11,517 nucleotides of DNA from DATJPD01 sp036394195 (GCA_036394195.1 DASWFO010000159.1:1-11517); one strand, 5' to 3'; positions 1-6,026 are shown, numbered from the stretch's first letter. Program-made: numbers and translations. Notes: generated from the sequence alone by a model not told the origin.

Positions 1-110
1 CGCGCGCCGAGATCTTTGACTACATCGAAATCTTCTATAACCGTCAGCGGGCTCACGCGACGTTGCAGTACGTAAGCCCGGTCGAGTATGAGAATGCCGG
101 TGTGGCTTGA
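1..110 (+). CDS. IS3-family transposase (OrfB, integrase core), C-terminal fragment cut by the window edge
   Basis: The reading frame starting at base 3 is open from the edge to TGA at 108-110. It encodes about 35 residues containing FDYIEIFYNRQRAH, then LQYVSPVEYE. This matches the conserved C-terminal signature of IS3-family OrfB transposases (F-x-YIE-x-FYN-x-x-R-x-H, then a L-x-Y-x-SP-x-E/F-[YE]E block), which follows the last acidic residue of the DDE catalytic domain. The catalytic DDE residues themselves would lie upstream of the window. Whether the full gene is intact cannot be seen. The C-terminal signature is well preserved and shows no internal stop, so the element may be recent or still functional. 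Confidence 0.85.
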   Translation, partial: RAEIFDYIEIFYNRQRAHATLQYVSPVEYENAGVA

Positions 111-141
111 TTAAGACGTCCGGAGAACCTGGGCCACCTCA
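1..141 (+). mobile_element. 3' end of an IS3-family insertion sequence, with probable right inverted repeat
   Basis: The window opens inside an insertion sequence. The transposase C-terminus ends at 110. The following bases 118-141, read on the reverse strand, begin TGAGGTGG and end TTCTCCGGAC. That pattern (TGA..., a G/C-rich middle, then TTCTCCGGAC or TTTTCCGGAC) resembles the terminal inverted repeats I know from IS3-group elements of alphaproteobacteria, so the outer end is probably at about 141. The left end and any target-site duplication lie outside the window, so completeness cannot be judged. The element ends about 107 bp before lysK and leaves the candidate lysK promoter intact. Confidence 0.6.
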
Positions 142-210
142 GGGTGACCCATTTCATGGCGTGTCCTCGGGTGGCTTGGCGCGGGCTCAGTCTAGCCGGA
201 AAACCCAGCA

Positions 211-239
211 TTGACGCGGGGTTCCGGCACCCCTAGGGT
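211..239 (+). promoter_or_regulatory. candidate sigma70-type promoter of lysK
   Basis: TTGACG at 211-216 is a near-perfect -35 box, followed by exactly 17 bp and then TAGGGT at 234-239 as a weak -10 box. Initiation would be expected near 246-248, which is at or within two bases of the lysK ATG at 248. The bases just before the ATG (CGCCCCC) contain no Shine-Dalgarno sequence. Both facts would fit a leaderless or nearly leaderless transcript. The -10 match is only partial, so this remains a prediction. Confidence 0.4.
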
Positions 240-247
240 CCGCCCCC

Positions 248-1879
248 ATGTCGGAAACTCCGGTTCCAAAAGACGTGCGCGAGCAGGCGCTGCAAGGCCG
301 AGCGTGGCCGTTCGAGGAGACGCGCCGGCTGCTGGCGCGCCTCCAGAACAAGGTGCCGCAGAAGGGCTACGTGCTGTTCGAGACCGGGTACGGCCCGTCC
401 GGCCTGCCGCATATCGGCACCTTCGGTGAGGTGGTGCGCACGACCATGGTCCGCCGCGCGTTCCAGGTTATGTCGGACATTCCGACCCGCCTGTTCGCGT
501 TCTCGGATGACATGGACGGCTTGCGCAAGGTGCCGGACAACGTGCCGAACCAGGAGCAGACGGCGAAGTTCATCGGCGACAAGCAGCGCACGTTCGGCAC
601 GCCGCTGACGTCGGTGCCCGATCCGTTCGGCAAATATGAAAGCTTCGGCCATCACAACAATGCCCGGCTGCGCGCCTTCCTGGACGCGTTCGGCTTCGAG
701 TACGAGTTCCAGAGCGCCACTGACTGGTACGCCTCCGGCCGCTTCGATCCGACTCTGCTCAAGGTGCTGCAGAACTACGACGCGATCATGAAGATCGTGC
801 TGAAGGAGCTGCGCGAGCAGCGCCGCGCCACCTATTGCCCCTTCCTGCCGATCCGCGTCCGCGACGGCCGCAAGCAGGTGCTCGAGGTCCCGGCGGTCGA
901 AATCCATCCCGAGCGCGGCACGATCGTGTTCAAGGATGAGGTCGAGGGCCTGTTCGAGGTGCCGGTCACCGGCGGAAACTGCAAGCTGCAGTGGCGCGTC
1001 GACTGGGCGATGCGCTGGACGGCGCTCGGCGTCGATTATGAGATGTCGGGCAAGGATCTCATCGATTCGGTGCGGCTTGGCACCCAGATCTGCCGCACCC
1101 TAGGGGGCCGGCCGCCCGAGAGCTTCACCTACGAGCTGTTCCTCGACGAGAAGGGCGAGAAGATCTCGAAGTCGAAGGGCAACGGTCTCACGGTCGAGGA
1201 ATGGCTGCGCTACGGACCGCCCGAAAGCCTGTCGCTGTTCATGTTCAATTCGCCGAAAAGTGCCAAGCGCCTGCATTTCGACGTGATCCCGCGCCAGGTC
1301 GACGACTATCTCTCGTTTCTCAAGCGCTACCCGACGCAGGCGCTGAAGGAGAAGCTCGACAATCCGGTATGGCACATCCACGCCGGCCATCCGCCGCGCG
1401 AGGACGAAGAGGGCCTGCCGTTCAACATCCTGCTGAACCTCGTCGGTGTCGCGAACACCGAGGACAAGGCGGTGCTGTGGGGCTTCATCTCGCGCTACGC
1501 GCCGAAGGCCTCGCCGGCGACCAACCCGTTCCTCGACAAGCTGGTCGGTCACGCCATCAACTACTATCGCGACTTCGTGAAGCCGACGCGGCGCTTCCGG
1601 CCCCCGACCGACGAGGAGAGGGGGGCACTCCAGGATCTCGCCGAGATGCTTCAAAAGCTGCCGCCGAACGCCGACGCCGAAGCGATCCAGTTCGAGGTGT
1701 ACGAAGTCGGCAAGCGCCACGGCTACGCGGCCGACCTGCGCGCCTGGTTCAAGGCGATCTACGAGGTCCTGTTCGGCACCGAGCAAGGCCCGCGCATGGG
1801 CTCGTTCATCGCGATCTACGGCGTTGCCGAGACTGTCGCGCTCATCCAGCGCGTGCTCGCGGGTGAGAGGGCCACGTAG
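248..1879 (+). CDS. lysK: lysine--tRNA ligase, class I
   Basis: This 543-aa cytoplasmic enzyme attaches lysine to tRNA(Lys) using ATP. It is the class I (Rossmann-fold) type common in archaea and also found in alphaproteobacteria and spirochaetes, unrelated to the class II LysS/LysU of E. coli. The class I ATP-binding signatures are clear: HIGT at residues 55-58 and KISKS at 305-309. Other blocks typical of the family are the GYGPSGLPHIGTFGE region (48-61), DDMDGLRKVP (87-96) and the WRVDWAMRW stretch (249-257) before SGKDL. The C-terminal part from about residue 330 would be the anticodon-binding alpha-helical domain. Length agrees with the family (about 520-560 aa). The ATG at 248 is the only reasonable start. 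It has no Shine-Dalgarno sequence, and a possible promoter lies directly upstream. The gene stands alone, with hairpin repeats after its stop. Confidence 0.96.
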   Translation: MSETPVPKDVREQALQGRAWPFEETRRLLARLQNKVPQKGYVLFETGYGPSGLPHIGTFGEVVRTTMVRRAFQVMSDIPTRLFAFSDDMDGLRKVPDNVPNQEQTAKFIGDKQRTFGTPLTSVPDPFGKYESFGHHNNARLRAFLDAFGFEYEFQSATDWYASGRFDPTLLKVLQNYDAIMKIVLKELREQRRATYCPFLPIRVRDGRKQVLEVPAVEIHPERGTIVFKDEVEGLFEVPVTGGNCKLQWRVDWAMRWTALGVDYEMSGKDLIDSVRLGTQICRTLGGRPPESFTYELFLDEKGEKISKSKGNGLTVEEWLRYGPPESLSLFMFNSPKSAKRLHFDVIPRQVDDYLSFLKRYPTQALKEKLDNPVWHIHAGHPPREDEEGLPFNILLNLVGVANTEDKAVLWGFISRYAPKASPATNPFLDKLVGHAINYYRDFVKPTRRFRPPTDEERGALQDLAEMLQKLPPNADAEAIQFEVYEVGKRHGYAADLRAWFKAIYEVLFGTEQGPRMGSFIAIYGVAETVALIQRVLAGERAT

Positions 1880-1923
1880 CCCCTCGCTGGCGAGTCACGC
1901 GCGCCGACGGCCGCACTACCCTT

Positions 1924-2008
1924 CGTCACCCCCGCGAAAGCGTCGCGAAAGCGGGGGTCCATCGGGCCGACGGAAAGAGGGATGCCCGCGTTCGCGGGCA
2001 GGACGAAT
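1924..2008. repeat. REP-like palindromic element (two hairpins) downstream of lysK
   Basis: Two hairpins lie in tandem. The first has a perfect 8-bp stem, ACCCCCGC (1928-1935) with GCGGGGGT (1951-1958). Its loop carries an 11-bp tandem duplication, CGCGAAAGCGT at 1933-1943 repeated at 1944-1953 up to the last base. The second is TGCCCGCGTTCGCGGGCA at 1983-2000, a compact stem with a 4-base loop. The block starts with CGTC and ends with GGACG, the flanks typical of dispersed extragenic palindromes in Bradyrhizobium-like genomes. Being directly after lysK it may also help end or stabilise that transcript. Copy number elsewhere in the genome cannot be checked here. Confidence 0.65.
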
Positions 2009-2029
2009 GAGAAGAAATCCGTCGCCCTC

Positions 2030-2081
2030 TACCTGACCTTAATCCTATAGGCCGTCAGGTAAATATGGACTCCCGTCAGGT
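2030..2081. repeat. cluster of three GTCAGGT sites (one inverted, two direct)
   Basis: TACCTGAC at 2030-2037 is the exact reverse complement of GTCAGGTA at 2054-2061, with 16 bases between them. A further CCGTCAGGT at 2073-2081 repeats the one at 2052-2060 exactly 21 bp on, which is about two DNA turns. The short palindrome CCTATAGG sits at 2044-2051 inside the inverted pair. The cluster lies between the 3' ends of two converging genes, so it is not in an obvious promoter position. It could be a protein-binding site, a folded RNA end, or remnants of a mobile repeat. Confidence 0.45.
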
Positions 2082-2103
2082 GAAGATTCCGCTGGGGCGC
2101 CGT

Positions 2104-2131
2104 AAAATCGCACCGCGCGCCCGCGGGTGCG
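2104..2131 (-). terminator. candidate rho-independent terminator of the XRE/S24 regulator gene
   Basis: On the minus strand, a few bases after the TAG stop of the regulator gene, CGCACC (from plus-strand GGTGCG at 2126-2131) pairs with GGTGCG (from CGCACC at 2109-2114). The intervening stretch is itself G/C-rich and can extend the stem. The hairpin is followed by ATTTT (plus-strand AAAAT at 2104-2108). The U-tract is short, so efficiency is uncertain, but the position immediately after the stop codon supports the call. Confidence 0.5.
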
Positions 2132-2133
2132 GC

Positions 2134-2772
2134 CTATTGGCTGGCCCAGATGATGCGGTGGATGAACGCGACCTGCTCGGTCGGCAGGGTCCGGTCGGGG
2201 TTCGGCGAGTTGAGAGCGAGGAGCTCGATCTTGCGGGCACCACGGCGGGCGAGCTGCTTGATGATCATCTCGCCGTCGACGGTGCGGATGATCACGCGGT
2301 CGCCGCGGCGGAGGCTGGCGGCGGGCGAGACGATGATGGTGTCGCCATCCCGGTAGACCGGCTCGACGGCGTCGCCACTGATCTCCAGCGCATAGGCATG
2401 GGTGTCGTTGATCTCCGGAAACAGCAGTTCATCCCAGCCATTTCCAGTGGGATAGCCGCTCTCGTCGAAATACCCTTTGGCCCCCGCCTGGGCGTAGGAG
2501 ATGACCGGAATGCGCCGCATGGCGCCACCGGCGCTCGGCACCGTCCCGACATAGGACACGAACTCGCCGATGGTGGCGCCGGTCGCTTCCAGGATCTTGG
2601 CGATGCTCTCGGTCGACGGCCAGCGCGGCCGCCCGTCGCGGGCGATGCGCTTGCTCTTGTTGAACGTCGTCGGGTCGAGGCCGGCCCGCCGGGCGAGGCC
2701 CGAGGGCGAATATCCATGTTCGGCGGCGAGTTGATCGATCGCCTGCCAGATGTCGGCGTGACGCAGGATCAT
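2134..2772 (-). CDS. XRE-family transcriptional regulator with S24/LexA-like C-terminal domain lacking the catalytic serine
   Basis: This 212-aa protein has the two-part layout of CI/LexA-like repressors. An N-terminal helix-turn-helix (about residues 8-60, with YSPSGLARRAGLDPTTFNK at its core) is joined to a C-terminal S24 peptidase-like fold (about 88-205). In active members the nucleophile lies in a GDSM motif. Here the motif reads SGDAVEPVYRDGD (132-144), so alanine 135 replaces serine. The likely lysine partner remains (K172 in MIIKQL), as does an Ala-Gly pair at 96-97 where self-cleavage normally occurs. The protein therefore probably folds and dimerises like these repressors but should not cut itself. 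The ATG at 2772 directly abuts a 16-bp dyad that could be its own operator. It diverges from DUF952-pyrD. No phage genes are nearby, so it looks like a resident chromosomal regulator. Its targets are unknown. Confidence 0.85.
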   Translation of the reverse strand: MILRHADIWQAIDQLAAEHGYSPSGLARRAGLDPTTFNKSKRIARDGRPRWPSTESIAKILEATGATIGEFVSYVGTVPSAGGAMRRIPVISYAQAGAKGYFDESGYPTGNGWDELLFPEINDTHAYALEISGDAVEPVYRDGDTIIVSPAASLRRGDRVIIRTVDGEMIIKQLARRGARKIELLALNSPNPDRTLPTEQVAFIHRIIWASQ

Positions 2773-2788
2773 GTAAGAATTTTCTCAC
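2773..2788. promoter_or_regulatory. candidate operator dyad next to the regulator start codon
   Basis: GTAAGAATTTTCTCAC is an imperfect palindrome in which six of eight base pairs match (GTnAGAAnnTTCTnAC). It directly adjoins the ATG of the minus-strand XRE/S24 regulator, in the 120-bp gap shared with the divergent DUF952-pyrD genes. Such a place fits negative autoregulation, and the site could also affect the divergent operon. A possible plus-strand promoter overlaps it: TTCTCA at 2782-2787, 18 bp, then TATAGG at 2806-2811. The binding protein is inferred from position only. Confidence 0.35.
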
Positions 2789-2892
2789 AATCATTCCGGG
2801 CGCGCTATAGGAAATTTTTAACAGGGTCGCGCGAAATAGAATCAAATGCTTAGGAGTGGCGATCTGCCCGGGCGGCTTGTATGAGAGAGACC

Positions 2893-3237
2893 ATGACGCG
2901 CATCTATCACGTGTGCCGGCGGGACGAGTGGCAGACGGCCCAGGCGAAGCGGCATTACGAGGGCTCAAGCCAGGACCAAGCCGACGGCTTCATCCACTTC
3001 TCGGCTGCCGACCAGGTCGTCGCCAGTGCCGCCAAGCATCGGGCCGGCCAGAGCGGCCTTTTGATCCTCGAGGTCGACGCCGAGAAGCTCGGCCCCGAGC
3101 TGCGCTGGGAGGCGTCGCGCGGCGGCGCCATTTTCCCGCATCTCTACAAGCCGCTGCCGGTCGCGGCGGTGGTCCGGGTGGCCGATCTGCCGCTGGGGGC
3201 CGACGGCCGCCACGTCTTCCCGTGGGGCCTCGTGTGA
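2893..3237 (+). CDS. DUF952 family protein
   Basis: This small cytoplasmic protein of 114 aa has no assigned biochemical role. It shows the DUF952 hallmarks: the N-terminal IYHVCRRDEW (residues 4-13), DGFIHFSAADQV (31-42) and a C-terminal region with HLYKPLPVAAVVRV. It has no signal peptide or membrane segment. I chose the ATG at 2893, preceded by GAGAGA, because family members begin just before the IYH motif. An in-frame ATG at 2881 would add four residues. The last four bases overlap the GTG start of pyrD, so the two are probably translated in a coupled way. DUF952 next to pyrD is a recurrent pair in alphaproteobacteria, to my knowledge, but a functional tie to pyrimidine synthesis is unproven. 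Confidence 0.9.
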   Translation: MTRIYHVCRRDEWQTAQAKRHYEGSSQDQADGFIHFSAADQVVASAAKHRAGQSGLLILEVDAEKLGPELRWEASRGGAIFPHLYKPLPVAAVVRVADLPLGADGRHVFPWGLV

Positions 3238-4286
3238 TCGACCTTTATTCGGTCGCAGGTCCGATCCTGCGCAGCCTGGAGCCGGAGCAGGCCCACGGGC
3301 TGACCATCGCCGCCCTCAAGACCGGGCTGGTGCCGCGGGCGCGGCTGCCGGAAGACCCGATCCTGCGCCAGCGCCTGTGGGGCCTCGATTTCCCGAATCC
3401 GGTTGGCCTCGCCGCCGGCTTCGACAAGGACGCCGAGGTGCCCGATGCGATGCTCGGGCTGGGCTTCGGTTTCGTCGAGATCGGCAGCGTCACGCCGCGG
3501 CCGCAGCCCGGCAATCCGAAGCCGCGGCTGTTCCGCTTGTCTGAAGACGGCGCCATCATCAACCGCCTCGGCTTCAACTGCCGCGGCGTCGAGGCGGCGC
3601 GCGCCCGGCTCGCGGCGCGCGCGCGCCGCGGCATCGTCGGCATCAATCTCGGCAAGAACAAGGACACCGAGGACGCGGCCGCCGATTACGTGCGCGGCGC
3701 TGAGGCGCTGGCGCCGCACGCCGACTATCTCGTCTGCAACGTCTCCTCGCCGAATACGCCGGGCCTGCGGGCGCTGCAGGGCAAGGCGCCGCTGGCCGAG
3801 CTGGTGAGCCGCGTACAGGTGGCGCTGGCGCGGCTGCCGTCGCCGCCACCGCTCCTGCTCAAGATCGCGCCCGACATCACGGAGGACGACAAGCGCGACA
3901 TCGCCGAGGTGGCGCTCGCGTCGCGGGTCGCAGGCCTCATCGTCGGCAACACCACGATCGGCCGGCCCGAGACGCTGAAAAGCCGCCATCGCGGCGAGGC
4001 CGGCGGACTCTCCGGCCGCCCGTTATTCGAGCTGGCGACCGCGGTACTGGGAGATATGTACCTGTTAACCGAACGCCGGCTGCCGCTGATCGGCACCGGC
4101 GGCATCGGCTCGGGGCGCGAGGCCTACGCCAAGATCCGCGCCGGCGCCTCGCTGGTGCAGCTCTACTCGATGCTGATCTATCGCGGGCCCGGGCTGGTGG
4201 CCGAAATTTTGCGCGATCTCGGTATCCTGCTGCGCCGCGACGGCTTCAAATCAGTTGCCGACGCGGTCGGTGTTGACCGAAAATAG
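3234..4286 (+). CDS. pyrD: quinone-dependent dihydroorotate dehydrogenase (class 2)
   Basis: PyrD catalyses the fourth step of de novo pyrimidine synthesis, oxidising dihydroorotate to orotate with FMN and passing electrons to membrane quinone. The 350-aa length and the N-terminal helical extension (about residues 1-45, starting IDLYSVAGPILRSLEPEQAHG) are typical of the membrane-associated class 2 enzymes. Key blocks are GLAAGFDKDAE (58-68), VEIGSVTPRPQPGNPKPRLFR (81-101), INRLGFN (109-115), NVSSPNTPGLR (169-179) with the catalytic serine S172 as in class 2 enzymes, the lysine in LLLKIAPD (207-214), VGNTT (237-241) and the FMN-phosphate-binding GTGGIGSG (287-294). The GTG at 3234 is the start. 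It overlaps the DUF952 stop in a GTGA junction and places the family N-terminus correctly. The frame is open further upstream, but that part is antisense or shadow sequence. Confidence 0.96.
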   Translation: MIDLYSVAGPILRSLEPEQAHGLTIAALKTGLVPRARLPEDPILRQRLWGLDFPNPVGLAAGFDKDAEVPDAMLGLGFGFVEIGSVTPRPQPGNPKPRLFRLSEDGAIINRLGFNCRGVEAARARLAARARRGIVGINLGKNKDTEDAAADYVRGAEALAPHADYLVCNVSSPNTPGLRALQGKAPLAELVSRVQVALARLPSPPPLLLKIAPDITEDDKRDIAEVALASRVAGLIVGNTTIGRPETLKSRHRGEAGGLSGRPLFELATAVLGDMYLLTERRLPLIGTGGIGSGREAYAKIRAGASLVQLYSMLIYRGPGLVAEILRDLGILLRRDGFKSVADAVGVDRK

Positions 4287-4321
4287 GGTTCACACGCAGT
4301 CCTTTTGGTTTGGGGGGAAGG

Positions 4322-4525
4322 ATGAAGTGGATCGCCGAGCCGGCGGCGCTGAAGCCGCGACGCTTCGTGATTGAGCGCGACCCGCTCGCAGGCTTCTTTC
4401 TGTCCGTGTTCGAGGGCGCCCGGTGCACGCACGACTACCGGGAGTCCACACTCGACATCGCCATGTGTCAGGCCGAAGAGGATTTCGGCGTGCCGCGCAA
4501 TGCATGGCAGCATCTGGTGAACTGA
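4322..4525 (+). CDS. small conserved-looking hypothetical protein (67 aa)
   Basis: The ATG at 4322 is preceded by a strong purine-rich ribosome-binding site (GGGGGGAAGG) and follows pyrD by only 35 bp, so it may belong to the same transcript. The product is soluble-looking, with no membrane segment or signal. Its pattern is RRFVIERDPLAGFFLSVFEG, then CTHDYRESTLDIAMCQAEEDFGVP and a final NAWQHL. I recall this layout from small uncharacterised alphaproteobacterial proteins (a beta-hairpin opening, then a helix with D-x-L-x-x-A and G-[VI]-P-x-x-AW), but I cannot assign a function or family name. A hairpin follows its stop directly. Confidence 0.75.
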   Translation: MKWIAEPAALKPRRFVIERDPLAGFFLSVFEGARCTHDYRESTLDIAMCQAEEDFGVPRNAWQHLVN

Positions 4526-4528
4526 GCG

Positions 4529-4564
4529 GCGAGATCCTCTCGGTTAATCTCGCGACCGCGTTTT
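4529..4564 (+). terminator. weak candidate terminator after the 67-aa gene
   Basis: GCGAGAT at 4529-4535 pairs perfectly with ATCTCGC at 4547-4553 across an 11-base loop, starting three bases after the stop codon of the small gene. A TTTT tract follows at 4561-4564, but seven bases separate it from the stem, so this is a poor match to a classical intrinsic terminator. It may equally be a 3'-end stabilising hairpin for the DUF952-pyrD transcript. Confidence 0.3.
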
Positions 4565-4591
4565 GCCGTCCTGGGAGAGGTCTTTTTCTTT

Positions 4592-4662
4592 CGTCCTGCC
4601 CCGGCCCGTCCGGCATCAAGCGGGGCATGACGGAATGGAGATCGTCCATCCCGGGGATGACG
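4592..4662. repeat. REP-like palindromic element upstream of the EAL gene
   Basis: CGTCCTGCCCCG at 4592-4603 pairs with CGGGGCATGACG at 4621-4632 with one mismatch. A second hairpin, CGTCCATCCC with GGGGATGACG (4643-4662), pairs with one bulged base. The repeated CATGACGG/GATGACGG ends and the lead-in TTTTTCTTTCGTC resemble extragenic palindromes common in Bradyrhizobium-type genomes. It belongs to the same general class as the element after lysK (same CGTC...GACG flanks). The rest of the 234-bp gap between 4526 and 4759 shows nothing else I can name. Confidence 0.6.
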
Positions 4663-4759
4663 GAGTGTTGACCGCTCCTCCGGCGGTAAGCCAATCTGGC
4701 GCGCAGCCTTGTTCACGCTGCCCCGAGTCGCTGAAATCCCGCCGCAATCAGACCCGTAG

Positions 4760-5995
4760 ATGCCGGTCGTCAGCCACGTCCTGATCGCTCTCGGATACGC
4801 CGTCATCGCCGGCGTGATCGCGGTCGCGCTCCCGCAGGTGGCCCCGGTCGATGGCCGCGTCGCGGTCGAGCTCGCCGGCGTCGTCATCTTCGTCGCAGCC
4901 CTGGTCCATCTCGCCAGCGCCCGGCTGCGGCTCGACCAGGCCGAGGCGGCGGAGATCGACGCGCTGAAGATCGGCTATGCCGAGCTGCGCTCGGAGCTGG
5001 CGCGGGCCCGCGACGAGGCGCGGCGGATCTTCGATGCCATCCGCGCCGCGAGCGACGTCCGCCAGGGCCAGGCGCAGAACATCGACACCGTGATGGCCGA
5101 GGTGCGGGTGCTCCAGGACCTGGTCGAGCAGCTGTCCGCGGGGAAGAAGCCGAAGGGCAAGCCGTCCTACATCGTCGACGACAAGAAGGCGCCGGTACCC
5201 GCCGAGGCGGCGACGTCCAGGGTGATAATGGGCCTGAAAGAGGAGGAGATCCTCGACATGGTCCGCGAGGCGCTGCGCGACAACAAGGTGGAGCTGTTCG
5301 TCCAGCCCATCGTCAGCCTGCCGCAGCGCAAGCGTCGCCACTACGAATGCTTCTCGCGCATCCGCGGCGAGCACGACGCCATCCTGATGCCCGACCAGTA
5401 CCTCGCCATCGCCGAGCGCGAAGGCCTGATCGGCGCCATCGACAACATGCTGCTGTTCCGCAGCATCCAGGTCGTCCGCCGGCTGCAGAAGGCGAACTCG
5501 GACGCGAACATCTTCATCAACATCTCCGAGCACACGGTGGCGGACACGCGGTTCCTGCGCGAGTTCGTCGCCTTCATGGCGTCCAACCGCGACCTGGCGC
5601 CGCACCTCGTGTTCGAGTTCAGCCAAGCCAGCGTGCAGCGGCGCAGCGAAGAGGCGATGGCCGAGCTCGACCGGCTCGGCAAACAGGGCTTCCGGCTGTC
5701 CATGGACCAGGTGACTGCGCTGGACTTCGACGTCGCCGACCTGCGCCGGCTGCACATCCGCTTCATCAAGATCGAGGCCGGCCGGCTGCTCGACCAGACC
5801 CGCGCGTCGACCCAGCGCCTCGACATCCGCGCCTTCAAGCGGGCGCTCGATGAGCAGGCGATCGATCTCATCGTCGAGAAGATCGAAAGCGAGCAGACCC
5901 TGCTCGAGATCCTCGACATGCCGGTCGATTTCGGACAGGGCTACCTGTTCGGCGAGCCGCGCCTGGCCAAGGAAGCCCCGAAAGACGCCGCGTAG
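4760..5995 (+). CDS. membrane-anchored EAL-domain protein with degenerate active site, TipF-like
   Basis: This 411-aa protein has two N-terminal membrane segments (about residues 4-27 and 33-54), a charged helical stretch likely to form a coiled coil (about 56-127), a linker, and an EAL domain (about 160-402). EAL domains hydrolyse or bind cyclic di-GMP. Here the signature glutamate motif reads ECF (196-198), the DDFGTG loop is replaced by MDQVTAL (315-321), and the EGVE region by EKIE (373-376). Other ligand positions persist: N254 in INIS, E286 in FEFS and K337 in IKIE. Phosphodiesterase activity is thus doubtful, while nucleotide binding may remain. Two membrane segments, a coiled coil and a degenerate EAL domain match the layout of TipF, the c-di-GMP receptor that places the polar flagellum in Caulobacter. 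I infer such a role only by architecture, since no flagellar genes are in view. The ATG at 4760 has no strong ribosome-binding site. Confidence 0.85.
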   Translation: MPVVSHVLIALGYAVIAGVIAVALPQVAPVDGRVAVELAGVVIFVAALVHLASARLRLDQAEAAEIDALKIGYAELRSELARARDEARRIFDAIRAASDVRQGQAQNIDTVMAEVRVLQDLVEQLSAGKKPKGKPSYIVDDKKAPVPAEAATSRVIMGLKEEEILDMVREALRDNKVELFVQPIVSLPQRKRRHYECFSRIRGEHDAILMPDQYLAIAEREGLIGAIDNMLLFRSIQVVRRLQKANSDANIFINISEHTVADTRFLREFVAFMASNRDLAPHLVFEFSQASVQRRSEEAMAELDRLGKQGFRLSMDQVTALDFDVADLRRLHIRFIKIEAGRLLDQTRASTQRLDIRAFKRALDEQAIDLIVEKIESEQTLLEILDMPVDFGQGYLFGEPRLAKEAPKDAA

Positions 5996-6026
5996 ATTTG
6001 CCTTTCCCGAAACGGTCGTGAGATAA

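Noticed and set aside
142..247. Lysine riboswitch or T-box-like leader before lysK
   Set aside because: The region after the IS end is only about 105 bp, with the likely promoter at its 3' end, so there is no transcribed leader long enough. No lysine-riboswitch core was recognised.
1924..2081. CRISPR-like array from the clustered short repeats
   Set aside because: The repeats are palindromic and of differing sequence. There is no regular repeat-spacer alternation and no cas gene.
2134..2772. Prophage or mobile-island boundary signalled by the CI-like regulator
   Set aside because: There is no integrase, structural phage gene, tRNA or attachment repeat nearby. Flanking genes are core metabolic genes.
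2065..2853. Plus-strand open frame (262 aa) opposite the XRE/S24 regulator
   Set aside because: It is antisense to a gene with clear HTH and S24 domains, has no motif of its own, and starts inside the GTCAGGT cluster.
4668..4759. Promoter for the EAL gene starting from TTGACC at 4668
   Set aside because: No acceptable -10 box lies 16-18 bp downstream, so I do not call it.
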